A stretch of DNA of 38,883 nucleotides, from NCBI GenBank assembly GCA_029012525.1, contig JAQXMG010000012.1, forward strand, positions 1 through 38,883, given 5' to 3'. Each line of letters begins with the position of its first letter. The first letter of the stretch is position 1. Below the pieces are notes generated by a model, which was not told the DNA's origin, ran no database searches, and saw only the letters and a program-made list of their open reading frames with translations. This document shows, in pieces, positions 1 through 7,495 of this stretch. A program made the translations under genes and the position numbers. The stretch comes from a bacterium. Lineage in GTDB: Bacteria; Bacillota_I; Bacilli_A; RF39; UBA660.

Positions 1-239
1 CAAAATTATTAATAATTTTGTTAGATAGTTTTGGAAAAAGATCTAGTGATATTTTAAAAATGCGTTATGCTATTTATCCATACTATATTGAACATACATA
101 TAAAGAGATTGGAATAAAACATAATATAAGTAAACAAAGAGTTGCTAAAATTATAGAAGATGCAATAAAAGAGTGCCGTGATTCAAAAAAATTGTTTTTA
201 TTAGAAAATTATATTGATAGTAAATTAATAAAAAAATAG
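1..239 (+). CDS. Sigma-70 region 4-like protein, C-terminal part only (cut by window edge)
   Basis: The reading frame is open from the left edge (first full codon at base 3) to a TAG at 237-239, so only the last 78 or so residues are visible. They contain a helix-turn-helix typical of sigma region 4: a SSDILKMRY helix, then HTYKEIG, then the recognition helix SKQRVAKIIEDA. In known sigma factors this segment contacts the -35 element. The window cannot show whether regions 2 and 3 exist upstream, so a small HTH protein of the YlxM/region 4 type is also possible. A sigma factor gene follows 510 bases downstream, so two sigma-like genes flank one acidic protein. No start codon should be inferred inside the window; the TTG at 18 is only an internal leucine codon. 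Confidence 0.6.
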   Translation, partial: KLLIILLDSFGKRSSDILKMRYAIYPYYIEHTYKEIGIKHNISKQRVAKIIEDAIKECRDSKKLFLLENYIDSKLIKK

Positions 240-250
240 TGTAATAAGAA

Positions 251-279
251 TATACAAAAGTAAATAATAAAGTTATAAT
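251..279 (+). promoter_or_regulatory. Predicted promoter for the acidic protein gene
   Basis: TATACA at 251-256 and a perfect TATAAT at 274-279 are separated by 17 bases. Transcription would begin near 286. That excludes the ATG at 281 as a start and supports the ATG at 299. Confidence 0.5.
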
Positions 280-298
280 TATGCATGGAGGTTGTGTT

Positions 299-679
299 AT
301 GAAAAATGATAATAATAAATTATTAGATAGTATTGAGGATGTTCTTTTAAAATTAAAAGAATTTTGTGATGAAGAAGAACTAAATGAATTAAGGGATGAA
401 ATAAAAGATTGTTTAGAAGATGGAATGACTGAAAAATCTTTAGTTTATTTTTTAAATAGTGTTGCAAGTACAAATTTAATTATTAAGTCAAAAAAACTAG
501 GTATTTCTGTTAGTGAAATATTTGAAGAACTTGCAACTTATTGTGGAAGTTATGAAGAAGATGATTTAAATGACGCAAAAATAAATGATATGAGAGAAAA
601 TATTGATTTTATAAATAGTGAATTTGAAGAAGAAATATATCTTGATGATAATGATGATTTTGCACGTATTCGTGATTAA
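299..679 (+). CDS. Very acidic hypothetical protein between two sigma-like genes
   Basis: I do not recognise a family. The 126-residue product is dominated by Asp and Glu, particularly in two stretches (residues about 20-42 and the last 45), and is predicted mostly helical with no signal peptide or membrane segment. It has several cysteines (for example in EFCDEE, DCLED and TYCGSY) but no zinc-ribbon spacing. The ATG at 299 is chosen over the in-frame ATG at 281 because GGAGGT lies six bases before it and because the likely -10 box is at 274-279. It has its own promoter and is followed by the promoter of the sigma gene. Acidic charge and position between two sigma-like genes would fit a sigma- or RNA polymerase-binding partner, but that is only a guess from context. 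Confidence 0.75.
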   Translation: MKNDNNKLLDSIEDVLLKLKEFCDEEELNELRDEIKDCLEDGMTEKSLVYFLNSVASTNLIIKSKKLGISVSEIFEELATYCGSYEEDDLNDAKINDMRENIDFINSEFEEEIYLDDNDDFARIRD

Positions 680-691
680 TAATAAATTTTT

Positions 692-720
692 TTTATACAA
701 ATAAACATTCGTGGTATAAT
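692..720 (+). promoter_or_regulatory. Predicted promoter for the sigma factor gene
   Basis: TTTATA at 692-697 and TATAAT at 715-720 lie 17 bases apart, 29 bases before the sigma gene start. A strong AAGGGGGA ribosome binding site follows at 734-741. Confidence 0.6.
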
Positions 721-749
721 TATGTCGATTTTAAGAAGGGGGATTTATT

Positions 750-1835
750 ATGGAAAAATTAGGAATAAATGATGTAGAAAAAAAAGAATCATTTATTAAT
801 TGTGCATTACAAGATAAAATAATAACTGATAAATTAGATGAAATTTTATCTAGAATTGAAATAAAAAATAATAGGGTAAAAATAAATGATATTGATGATT
901 TATTTTTAGATGATGAGACTGAATCTTTATTGATATATTATTTGGATTTAAAAAATATAGAAATACAATATGATGTACTAGAAAAAAAAGATTTAGATGA
1001 ATTAAGTTTTGATGATAATTTAAAACTATTTTTACAAGATATATCTAAATATGGTCTATTAACTTTTGAAGAAGAAAAAAGATTAACACTTAAATATTAT
1101 TATGAAAAAGATGAAGAGGCTAAACAAATACTTATTAAACATAATTTAAGATTGGTTGTTCGTTTAGTAAAAAAATATGTAACTAGTGGCTATGACTATT
1201 CTGATTTAATTCAAGATGGTACTATAGGACTTATGATAGCAATAGAAAAATTTGATCCAAATAAAGGATATAAATTGTCAACTTATGCAACATGGTGGAT
1301 TAGGCAATCTGCAAAAAGAGGATTTGAAAATAATTCAAGGATAGTCAGATTATCTGTTCGTACACATCAAAGACTATCTCATATGAAAGAAATTATATCA
1401 AATTATTTAAATGATTTTGGTTCTGTTCCTACAGATAAATATTTAATGGAAAAATTAAATATAAAAGATTATAAGGAAATCAAATTATTAAAACAATATT
1501 TAACGGATGTTGGTTCAATAGATACTTTATTAATAAATGATGATGGTGAAAATGATGAATGTATTGGAAATTTTATCCCAAGTGATGAAAAACCAGTTAC
1601 AATTCAAGTAGAAGAATTTTTATTAAAAGATGCTATGAATGATGCATTATTATCTTTATCAGAAAGAGAAAGAGATATTATTAAAAAAAGAAAAGGTTTA
1701 ACTTCAAATGGAAAAATATTTACATTAGAAAGTATTGGAAAAGATTATGGTTTAACAAGAGAAAGAATAAGACAAATTGAAATAAGTGCAATGAGAAGAT
1801 TAAGCGAGAATAAAAATTTAAAACAATATTTATAA
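750..1835 (+). CDS. Sigma-70 family RNA polymerase sigma factor, divergent from the primary type
   Basis: This is a 361-residue sigma factor with all major regions. A 1.1-like segment covers about residues 20-75, region 1.2 about 87-112 (DDNLKLFLQDI), region 2 about 130-205 (NLRLVVRLVKKY, DLIQDGTIGL, STYATWWIRQ), region 3 about 205-285 and region 4 about 303-352 (LSERERDIIKK, TRERIRQIE). Core-binding region 2.2 is well conserved. Region 2.4, which reads the -10 box, departs from the housekeeping sequence: after WWIRQ the usual AITRAI is replaced by SAKRGF, and VRLSVRTHQRL stands where IRIPVHMVE is normal. This suggests a group 2 or alternative factor, with the housekeeping sigma encoded elsewhere. 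It has its own promoter and a terminator directly after it, so it is monocistronic. ATG at 750 follows a good ribosome binding site. Confidence 0.9.
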   Translation: MEKLGINDVEKKESFINCALQDKIITDKLDEILSRIEIKNNRVKINDIDDLFLDDETESLLIYYLDLKNIEIQYDVLEKKDLDELSFDDNLKLFLQDISKYGLLTFEEEKRLTLKYYYEKDEEAKQILIKHNLRLVVRLVKKYVTSGYDYSDLIQDGTIGLMIAIEKFDPNKGYKLSTYATWWIRQSAKRGFENNSRIVRLSVRTHQRLSHMKEIISNYLNDFGSVPTDKYLMEKLNIKDYKEIKLLKQYLTDVGSIDTLLINDDGENDECIGNFIPSDEKPVTIQVEEFLLKDAMNDALLSLSERERDIIKKRKGLTSNGKIFTLESIGKDYGLTRERIRQIEISAMRRLSENKNLKQYL

Positions 1836-1843
1836 TGTTTATC

Positions 1844-1870
1844 AAAATACACTATTACTAGTGTATTTTT
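1844..1870 (+). terminator. Rho-independent terminator after the sigma gene
   Basis: A perfect 10-bp stem (AAAATACACT at 1844-1853 with AGTGTATTTT at 1860-1869) closes a six-base loop. The 3' arm itself supplies the T run. Confidence 0.7.
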
Positions 1871-1903
1871 GATTGAAAAAATCAAAAAAGTGTTAGTTTT
1901 TGC

Positions 1904-1932
1904 TTGATTTTCATATATTATTGTGATATCAT
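1904..1932 (+). promoter_or_regulatory. Promoter of the S10-spc-alpha ribosomal cluster
   Basis: TTGATT at 1904-1909 and TATCAT at 1927-1932 are 17 bases apart, and the -10 is preceded by TGA (extended -10). Transcription should begin near 1939, leaving a leader of about 125 nt before rpsJ. No other good promoter is seen until the SDR gene. Confidence 0.65.
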
Positions 1933-1938
1933 TATAGC

Positions 1939-2064
1939 GTTATGACTGTGTTGATGTGTAAGGTTGCCGATACGCCAGGACGAGTTGTTGATAACTTTAT
2001 AATGACTATTGGGTGTTTATACGGAGCATGTCTATACTAGATATAGGCGAAGGGAGGAAACAAG
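1939..2064 (+). promoter_or_regulatory. Structured 5' leader of the ribosomal cluster
   Basis: The leader is GC-richer than surrounding spacers. It ends in a 7-bp hairpin (GTCTATA at 2030-2036 with TATAGGC at 2042-2048, loop CTAGA, one G-U pair) that stops three bases before the AGGGAGG ribosome binding site at 2051-2057. An upstream CCGATA (1969-1974) could pair at long range with TATACGG (2018-2024) with one bulge. Ribosomal operon leaders are classically bound by one of their own products, L4 in the E. coli S10 operon. Which protein, if any, binds here cannot be told from sequence. Confidence 0.45.
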
Positions 2065-2370
2065 ATGGATAAAGTTCGTGTTAAATTAAAGTCATACGAT
2101 CACAGAAAACTTGATAGCGCTGCTGCTAAAATAGTTGAAACTGTAAAAAGATCAGGAGGAGTTGTTAGTGGACCAGTACCATTACCTACTGAAATTGAAA
2201 AAATTACTATTTTACGTGCAGTTCACAAGTATAAAGATTCTCGTGAACAATATGAAATGCGTACACACAAGAGATTAATTGATATCAAAAATCCAAGTAA
2301 GGAAATTCTTGATGCATTAAAGCGTTTAGATTTACCAAGCGGAATTGATATTCAAATCAAAGAAATTTAA
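2065..2370 (+). CDS. rpsJ: 30S ribosomal protein S10
   Basis: S10 is a 30S head protein that also serves in NusB/NusE-type antitermination. The 101-residue length is normal. Family sequences include RVKLKSYDHRKLD at the N-terminus, the GPVPLPTEIEK loop, and RTHKRLIDI with the SGIDIQIK ending. It is the first gene of the cluster, preceded by a hairpin leader and an AGGGAGG site seven bases before the ATG. rplC follows after 24 bases. Confidence 0.98.
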   Translation: MDKVRVKLKSYDHRKLDSAAAKIVETVKRSGGVVSGPVPLPTEIEKITILRAVHKYKDSREQYEMRTHKRLIDIKNPSKEILDALKRLDLPSGIDIQIKEI

Positions 2371-2394
2371 AATAATTAAAAAGGAGAAAGAAAT

Positions 2395-3141
2395 ATGAAA
2401 GGAATCTTAGGTAGAAAATTAGGAATGACTCAAGTATTTGCAACTGATGGAAAACTTGTTCCAGTTACTGTAATTGAAGTTGAACCAAATGTTGTAACTC
2501 AAGTTAAAACTAAAGAAACTGACGGTTATGATGCTATTCAACTTGCAAGTGTTGAAGTAAAAGAAAAACACGTCACTAAAGCAAATATTGGTCATACCAA
2601 AAAAGCTAATACAACTCCTAAGCGCTTCTTAAAAGAAATTAGAGGAGTAGATATTACTTCTTATGCCTTAGGAAATGTTGTAGATGCTTCATTATTTGAA
2701 GCAGGAGAAATTGTTGATGTAACAGGAATCAGCAAAGGAAAAGGATATCAAGGAGTAATTAAAAAGAATAATCAAAGTAGGGGCCCTATGGCACATGGTT
2801 CTAAGTATCATAGAGGAGTAGGTTCACTAGGTACTATGCTTCCAAAGAGAGTATTAAAGGGTAAAGCATTACCATCTCACATGGGAGCAGAACAAGTTAC
2901 TATTCAAAATCTTGAAATAATTAAAGTTGACATGGAAGAAAATTGCATTCTAGTTAAAGGAAGCATTCCAGGAGCTAATAAATCTTTAGTAGTAATTAAA
3001 TCAGCTGTTAAAACAAATAAGAAAAATGATCCATTTGATATAATTACTTATGATTATAATGAAACTTCTACAGAAACTTTAACTGAAGAACAACCATTTA
3101 ATGAAACTGCCGAAGAAAAAGAAGTAGAAGTTACAGAATAA
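2395..3141 (+). CDS. rplC: 50S ribosomal protein L3 with an acidic C-terminal extension
   Basis: L3 binds near the 3' end of 23S rRNA and helps start 50S assembly. The core is standard: MKGILGRKLGMTQVF at the start, RGPMAHGSKYHRGVGS around residues 129-144 (the loop reaching toward the peptidyl transferase centre) and LVVIKSAVK near residue 206, where bacterial L3 normally ends. Here about 40 more residues follow, rich in Glu, Asp and Thr, without a recognised domain. The family is usually about 210 residues and this product is 248. The extension is in frame, ends 11 bases before rplD and has a clean stop, so it looks genuine. Confidence 0.97.
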   Translation: MKGILGRKLGMTQVFATDGKLVPVTVIEVEPNVVTQVKTKETDGYDAIQLASVEVKEKHVTKANIGHTKKANTTPKRFLKEIRGVDITSYALGNVVDASLFEAGEIVDVTGISKGKGYQGVIKKNNQSRGPMAHGSKYHRGVGSLGTMLPKRVLKGKALPSHMGAEQVTIQNLEIIKVDMEENCILVKGSIPGANKSLVVIKSAVKTNKKNDPFDIITYDYNETSTETLTEEQPFNETAEEKEVEVTE

Positions 3142-3152
3142 GGAGGTAAATT

Positions 3153-3776
3153 ATGAAATTAGATATTTTAAATACAAATGGTGAAAAAGTTAAAGATTTA
3201 ACATTAAATAAAGAGATTTTTGGAATAGAACCTAATGATAAAGTTTTAAAAGATGCAATTATAGTTGCACAAAGTTCATTAAGACAAGGAACAGCAAAAA
3301 CAAAAAATAGAAGTGAAGTTTCTGGTGGTGGAAGAAAACCATGGAAACAAAAAGGAACAGGACGTGCTCGTCAAGGTTCAATTAGAGCAGTACAATGGGT
3401 TGGTGGAGGAATCGCATTTGGTCCAACTCCTAGAAGCTATAGCAAAAAACAAAATAGAAAAGAAAGAAGACTTGCACTTAAATCTGCTTGGTCTTATAAA
3501 GCAAGTGAAAATGCAATTGTTGTAGTTGATGCAATTAAACTTGAAACACCAAAAACCAAAGAAATGTTAAAAGTATTAAATAATTTAAAATTAAATGATA
3601 CAAAAACTTTAGTAGTTGTTAAAGAATATGATGAAAACTTAATTTTAGCATCAAGAAATTTACAAAATATTGTAGTTGTATTACCAAGTGAAATTAGTGT
3701 ATTAGACCTTGCTTCAACTAATAAAGTATTAATTGAAAGTGCTGCACTTGAAGAAATAAAGGAGGCGCTAAAATAA
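3153..3776 (+). CDS. rplD: 50S ribosomal protein L4
   Basis: L4 lines the exit tunnel of the large subunit, and in several bacteria it represses its own operon. The protein is 207 residues, the usual size. The conserved long basic loop is visible at about residues 45-100, with RQGTAKTKNRSEVSGGGRKP, KQKGTGRARQGS and GGGIAFGPTPRSY. AGGAGG precedes the ATG. Its TAA shares one base with the rplW ATG (TAATG), which implies translational coupling. L4 is the first protein to test on the leader at 1939-2064. Confidence 0.98.
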   Translation: MKLDILNTNGEKVKDLTLNKEIFGIEPNDKVLKDAIIVAQSSLRQGTAKTKNRSEVSGGGRKPWKQKGTGRARQGSIRAVQWVGGGIAFGPTPRSYSKKQNRKERRLALKSAWSYKASENAIVVVDAIKLETPKTKEMLKVLNNLKLNDTKTLVVVKEYDENLILASRNLQNIVVVLPSEISVLDLASTNKVLIESAALEEIKEALK

Positions 3777-4057
3777 TGAATACAAAGTATTTAGAAATTA
3801 TTAAAGCTCCAGTAGTTACTGAAAAATCAGCTGCTTTAGCAGAAAATAATACATATTCTTTTTATGTAGATGTTAAAGCTAACAAAACAGAAATTAAAGA
3901 TGCTATTGAAAAAATATTTAAAGTAACTGTTGAAGAAGTTAGAACAATAAATGTTCATCCAAGAAAGAAAAGAGTTGGCCGTTATACAGGACTTACAAAT
4001 CGTAAGAAAAAAGCTATCGTAAGATTAGCAGATGGCCAATCTATTAATTTAGGATAG
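3776..4057 (+). CDS. rplW: 50S ribosomal protein L23
   Basis: L23 sits at the tunnel exit and is the docking site for trigger factor and the signal recognition particle. The 93-residue product shows IIKAPVVTEKSA at the start, the YSFYVDVKANKTEIKDAIE segment and the basic RKKRVGRYTGLTNRKKKAIV loop. The start overlaps the rplD stop by one base; the ribosome binding site GGAGG lies inside rplD. rplB follows after 12 bases. Confidence 0.98.
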   Translation: MNTKYLEIIKAPVVTEKSAALAENNTYSFYVDVKANKTEIKDAIEKIFKVTVEEVRTINVHPRKKRVGRYTGLTNRKKKAIVRLADGQSINLG

Positions 4058-4069
4058 GGAGGAAATATT

Positions 4070-4906
4070 ATGGCAATTAGAAATTATAGACCTATTACTC
4101 CTGGACAAAGAGGAATGAGTACTCTTATAAATGATGAAATTACAGCAACAAAACCTGAAAAAAGTTTACTTGCACCTTTAAAGAATAAAGCTGGAAGAAA
4201 TAGTCAAGGAAAAATCACTGTAAGACATCAAGGTGGAGGAGAAAAAAGAAAATATCGTGTTATCGATTTTAAAAGAGATAAGTTTGATATTGAAGGTGTT
4301 GTATCTACCATTGAATACGATCCAAACAGAAATGCTAATATTTGTTTAGTAAATTATGCTGATGGAGAAAAAAGATACATTATTGCTCCAAAAGAAATTA
4401 CTATTGGAACAAAAGTAATTAGTTCAAAAGAAGGAAAAGCAGATATTAAAGTTGGTAATGCTTTACCTTTAGCAAATATCCCTGTTGGTACTACTGTACA
4501 TAATATTGAATTAAAACCAGGAAAAGGAGCAGAACTTGCAAGAAGTGCTGGTTGTCAAGCACAAATTCTTGGCCGTGAAGATAATTATGTAATGGTAAGA
4601 CTTACAAGTGGAGAAGTAAGAAAAATCTTAGGCGTTTTTTTAGCTACAATCGGTGAAGTTGGAAATGAAGATTATGGACTAGTAAAACTTGGAAAAGCTG
4701 GAAGAAAAAGACATATGGGAGTAAGACCTACAGTACGTGGATCTGTTATGAACCCTAATGACCATCCACATGGTGGTGGAGAAGGAAAAGCTCCAGTTGG
4801 TAGAAGTGGCCCAATGACTCCTTGGGGTAAACCAGCCTTAGGTTATAAAACAAGAAAGAAAAAAGCGTCAGATAAACTTATTGTACGCCGTAGAAATAGT
4901 AAATAG
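4070..4906 (+). CDS. rplB: 50S ribosomal protein L2
   Basis: L2 is needed for subunit joining and peptidyl transferase function. The length, 278 residues, is standard. Conserved features are RNYRPITPGQRGMS at the start, GRNSQGKITVRHQGGG at about 44-59, KPGKGAELARSAG near 150 and the C-terminal MNPNDHPHGGGEGKAPVGR around residues 224-242, which holds the catalytically important histidine. GGGAGG precedes the ATG. Confidence 0.98.
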   Translation: MAIRNYRPITPGQRGMSTLINDEITATKPEKSLLAPLKNKAGRNSQGKITVRHQGGGEKRKYRVIDFKRDKFDIEGVVSTIEYDPNRNANICLVNYADGEKRYIIAPKEITIGTKVISSKEGKADIKVGNALPLANIPVGTTVHNIELKPGKGAELARSAGCQAQILGREDNYVMVRLTSGEVRKILGVFLATIGEVGNEDYGLVKLGKAGRKRHMGVRPTVRGSVMNPNDHPHGGGEGKAPVGRSGPMTPWGKPALGYKTRKKKASDKLIVRRRNSK

Positions 4907-4922
4907 GAAAGGATTTGAAAAT

Positions 4923-5198
4923 ATGGCAAGAAGTATTAAAAAAGGACCTTATGTTTTTGATAGATTATTAAAAAAGGTTCAAAATTTAAATGAAAATAAT
5001 AAAAAAGAAGTAATTAAAACTTGGTCACGCCGTTCAACAATTTTTCCTGAATTTATTGGTCATACTTTTGCAGTACATAATGGAAAAGAATTTATTCCAG
5101 TTTATGTAACAGAAGATATGGTAGGACACAAACTTGGAGAATTTTCACAAACTCGTAAGTTTGGTGGACACGGTGGAGATAAGGATAAGAGAAAATAG
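4923..5198 (+). CDS. rpsS: 30S ribosomal protein S19
   Basis: S19 forms a complex with S13 in the 30S head near the A site. The start is taken at ATG 4923 (MARSIKKGPYVF, the family's usual N-terminus) rather than an in-frame non-ATG codon at 4881 that would overlap rplB. This gives 91 residues, the normal size. GHTFAVHNGKEFIPV and GHKLGEFSQTRKF are recognised core motifs. The ribosome binding site is GAAAGGA inside the short gap after rplB. Confidence 0.97.
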   Translation: MARSIKKGPYVFDRLLKKVQNLNENNKKEVIKTWSRRSTIFPEFIGHTFAVHNGKEFIPVYVTEDMVGHKLGEFSQTRKFGGHGGDKDKRK

Positions 5199-5218
5199 CA
5201 TAAGGAGGAACTTTAAAA

Positions 5219-5551
5219 ATGGATGTTAAAGCAATCATTAAAGGAGTAAGAATTAGTCCAATTAAACTTCGTTTGATGGCAGATGTAGTTAGAGGAAAGT
5301 CTGCAAACGAAGCCAAAGCAATTTTAAATAATTATAATAGCAAACCAGCGAGAATATTAGAAAAGGCATTGGATTCTGCTATTGCTAATGCTGTTAATAA
5401 CAATAAATTAGACCAAAACAAACTTTATGTTAAACATATTAGTATTGATATGGGTCAAACATTAAAAAGAATGGTACCAGGTTCACGTGGATCTACTGAT
5501 AAAAATTATCATAGAACATCACACGTTAATATTGTGGTAGCAGAAAAATAA
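5219..5551 (+). CDS. rplV: 50S ribosomal protein L22
   Basis: L22 lines the exit tunnel with L4; its beta-hairpin is where macrolide-resistance changes often occur. The 110-residue product has the family's GVRISPIKLRLMADVVRG near the start, and the hairpin VDMGQ-type segment SIDMGQTLKRMVPGSRG at about 79-95. AGGAGG lies before the ATG and the rpsC ATG follows ten bases after the stop. Confidence 0.97.
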   Translation: MDVKAIIKGVRISPIKLRLMADVVRGKSANEAKAILNNYNSKPARILEKALDSAIANAVNNNKLDQNKLYVKHISIDMGQTLKRMVPGSRGSTDKNYHRTSHVNIVVAEK

Positions 5552-5561
5552 GGAGGTATTT

Positions 5562-6221
5562 ATGGGACAAAAAGTTAGTCCAACTGGATTTAGAGTTGGA
5601 GTTAATAAAGATTGGGAATCAAATTGGTTCGCAAATAAAAAAGATGTCGCTAAATACATTAATAATGATATTAAAATAAGAAAGTATTTAGAAAAAAATC
5701 TTAAAGATGCTGGTATTTCTAAAGTTGAAATAGAAAGAAATAATAAAAAATGTGAAGTAATAATTAACACTTGTCGTCCAGGTGTTATAATCGGTCGTGG
5801 TGGAGAAGAAATTAACAAATTAAAACAAAGTTTATCTAAGTTAGTTGATGAACCAGTTACTGTTTCAATTCTTGAAGTAAAAAATGTTGATTTAGATGCA
5901 CAACTTGTTGCAGAATCAATTGCAAAACAAATTGAAAATAGAGCTCCATTTAGAATGGCTGAGAAAAAAGCTATTAGAAATGCAATGAAAGCTGGAGCTA
6001 AAGGAATTAAAACTTTAGTTTCTGGAAGATTAAATGGCGTTGAAATGGCAAGAAGTGAAGGATATTCTGAAGGAAATATTCCTTTACAAACAATTAGAGC
6101 AGATATCGATTATGGATTTGCTGAAGCTTTAACTACTTATGGAAAATTAGGTATTAAAGTATGGATTTATAAAGGTGAGATACTACCTTCTAAAAAGAAA
6201 AATGAAGGAGGTAATAACTAA
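5562..6221 (+). CDS. rpsC: 30S ribosomal protein S3
   Basis: S3 forms part of the mRNA entry channel and the helicase centre. The order is standard: N-terminal MGQKVSPTGFRVG, a KH domain with VIIGRGGEEINKLK at about residues 72-85 (the GxxG loop is GRGG), and the C-terminal domain with NGVEMARSEGYSEG and TYGKLGIKVWIYKGE. It is 219 residues, typical. The stop overlaps the rplP start as TAATG. Confidence 0.98.
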   Translation: MGQKVSPTGFRVGVNKDWESNWFANKKDVAKYINNDIKIRKYLEKNLKDAGISKVEIERNNKKCEVIINTCRPGVIIGRGGEEINKLKQSLSKLVDEPVTVSILEVKNVDLDAQLVAESIAKQIENRAPFRMAEKKAIRNAMKAGAKGIKTLVSGRLNGVEMARSEGYSEGNIPLQTIRADIDYGFAEALTTYGKLGIKVWIYKGEILPSKKKNEGGNN

Positions 6222-6646
6222 TGTTAATTCCATCTAGAACAAAATATAGAAGAGTTCATAGAATCAAATATGAAGGAAAAGCAAAAGGAAATACAACTCT
6301 TTCTTTCGGAGAATATGGACTTATGGCTAAAGAAGGTGCTTGGATTACAAATAATCAAATCGAAGCAGCACGTATAGCTATGACACGTTATATGAAACGT
6401 GGAGGAAAAGTATATATTAATATTTTCCCTCATATGCCAAAAACTGCAAAACCACTAGAAGTTCGTATGGGATCTGGAAAAGGTGCTGTAGATAAATGGG
6501 TTGCAGTAGTTAAAAAAGGTAAAATCATGTTTGAAATAGGAGATATTGATGAAGCAACAGCAAGAGAAGCGTTAAGACTTGCAGCAAATAAACTTCCTAT
6601 TAAAACAAAATTTGTTAAAAAAGAAGATATGGGTGGTGGCGAATAA
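6221..6646 (+). CDS. rplP: 50S ribosomal protein L16
   Basis: L16 helps shape the A-site side of the large subunit. The 141-residue product starts MLIPSRTKYRRVHR and carries FGEYGLMAKEGAWI, QIEAARIAMTRYMKRGGKV and FPHMPKTAKPLEVRMGSGKG (about residues 68-87), which includes the region of the arginine that is hydroxylated in some bacteria. It overlaps both neighbours by one base (TAATG at each end). Confidence 0.98.
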   Translation: MLIPSRTKYRRVHRIKYEGKAKGNTTLSFGEYGLMAKEGAWITNNQIEAARIAMTRYMKRGGKVYINIFPHMPKTAKPLEVRMGSGKGAVDKWVAVVKKGKIMFEIGDIDEATAREALRLAANKLPIKTKFVKKEDMGGGE

Positions 6647-6843
6647 TGAAAATTGAAGAATTAAGAAAATTAACCACTGAAGAACTACAATCAAAAATAA
6701 AAGATTCTAAAGAAGAATTATTTAATTTACGTTTCCAACAAGCAACAGGAAATCTTGAAAAACCTGTAAGACTAAGAGAACTAAGAAGAGAAGTTGCAAG
6801 AATGAAAACTATCATTCGTGAACGTGAGAAAGGAATCAGGTAG
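6646..6843 (+). CDS. rpmC: 50S ribosomal protein L29
   Basis: L29 lies near the tunnel exit next to L23. The product is 65 residues, the usual size, with two helices: MKIEELRKLTTEELQSKI, then the family hallmark ELFNLRFQQATGNLEKP and a basic C-terminal helix (RLRELRREVARMKTIIRER). It begins inside the rplP stop codon and ends three bases before rpsQ. Confidence 0.97.
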   Translation: MKIEELRKLTTEELQSKIKDSKEELFNLRFQQATGNLEKPVRLRELRREVARMKTIIREREKGIR

Positions 6844-6846
6844 ATT

Positions 6847-7107
6847 ATGAAAGACAAAGTAAAAAAAGAATTAATCGGAAAAGTTGTTAGCGACAAAAAT
6901 AATAAAACTATTACTGTATTAGTTGAAACTTATAAAAATCATCCAAAATATGGTAAAAGAGTAAAATATAGTAAAAAATATACTGCTCATGATGAAACAA
7001 ACAAGGCTAAAGTAGGAGATGTTGTTAGAATAGTTGAAACAAGACCACTTTCTAAAACTAAAAGATTTTATTTAGCTGAAGTTGTTAAAGAAAGAGTAGT
7101 TCTATAG
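6847..7107 (+). CDS. rpsQ: 30S ribosomal protein S17
   Basis: S17 is a primary 16S rRNA-binding OB-fold protein. The 86-residue product shows LIGKVVSDKNNKTITVLVE, the HPKYGKRVKYSKKYTAHDE segment and RIVETRPLSKTKRFYL near the C-terminus, all typical. The spacer from rpmC is three bases, so its ribosome binding site (GAAAGGAATCAGG) lies within rpmC. Confidence 0.97.
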   Translation: MKDKVKKELIGKVVSDKNNKTITVLVETYKNHPKYGKRVKYSKKYTAHDETNKAKVGDVVRIVETRPLSKTKRFYLAEVVKERVVL

Positions 7108-7116
7108 GAGGATATT

Positions 7117-7485
7117 ATGGTTCAACAAGAAAGTCGTTTAAAAGTCGCTGATAATTCTGGAGCACGTGAACTTCTAGTAATTCGTGTTCTTGGTGGAAGT
7201 AAGGTTAAAACAGGAAACATTGGAGATGTAGTTGTAGGAACAGTAAAAAAAGCATTACCTAATGGAACAGTTAAAAGTGGAAAAGTTGTTAAAGCTGTAA
7301 TCGTTAGAACTGTTCAAGGTGTAAAAAGAGAAGATGGCAGTTATATTAAATTTGATGATAATGCATGTGTAATAATTAAAGACGATAAGAGTCCAGTTGG
7401 AACACGTGTATTTGGACCAGTAGCAAGAGAACTTCGTGATAAAGATTATATGAAAATTGTATCTTTAGCTAAAGAAGTATTGTAG
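7117..7485 (+). CDS. rplN: 50S ribosomal protein L14
   Basis: L14 bridges the two subunits. At 122 residues it is the expected size, and nearly every block is recognisable: MVQQESRLKVADNSGAREL, VLGGSKVKTGNIGDVVVGTV, VKSGKVVKAVIVRT and DNACVIIKDDKSPVGTRVFG. AGGAGG precedes the ATG and ten bases separate it from rplX. Confidence 0.98.
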   Translation: MVQQESRLKVADNSGARELLVIRVLGGSKVKTGNIGDVVVGTVKKALPNGTVKSGKVVKAVIVRTVQGVKREDGSYIKFDDNACVIIKDDKSPVGTRVFGPVARELRDKDYMKIVSLAKEVL

Positions 7486-7495
7486 GAGGTAAAAC

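Noticed and set aside
281..301. ATG at 281 as start of the acidic protein
   Set aside because: It lies at or before the likely transcription start, and GGAGGT at 287-292 fits the ATG at 299.
1836..2064. tRNA or small RNA gene in the spacer before rpsJ
   Set aside because: No cloverleaf or T-loop sequence; promoter, leader hairpin and ribosome binding site explain the region.
3313..3525. 70-codon plus-strand frame inside rplD
   Set aside because: It is a shifted shadow of a highly conserved ribosomal gene with no ribosome binding site.
5092..5818. Minus-strand open frames across rpsS, rplV and rpsC
   Set aside because: They are antisense to conserved coding sequence, with skewed composition and no start signals.
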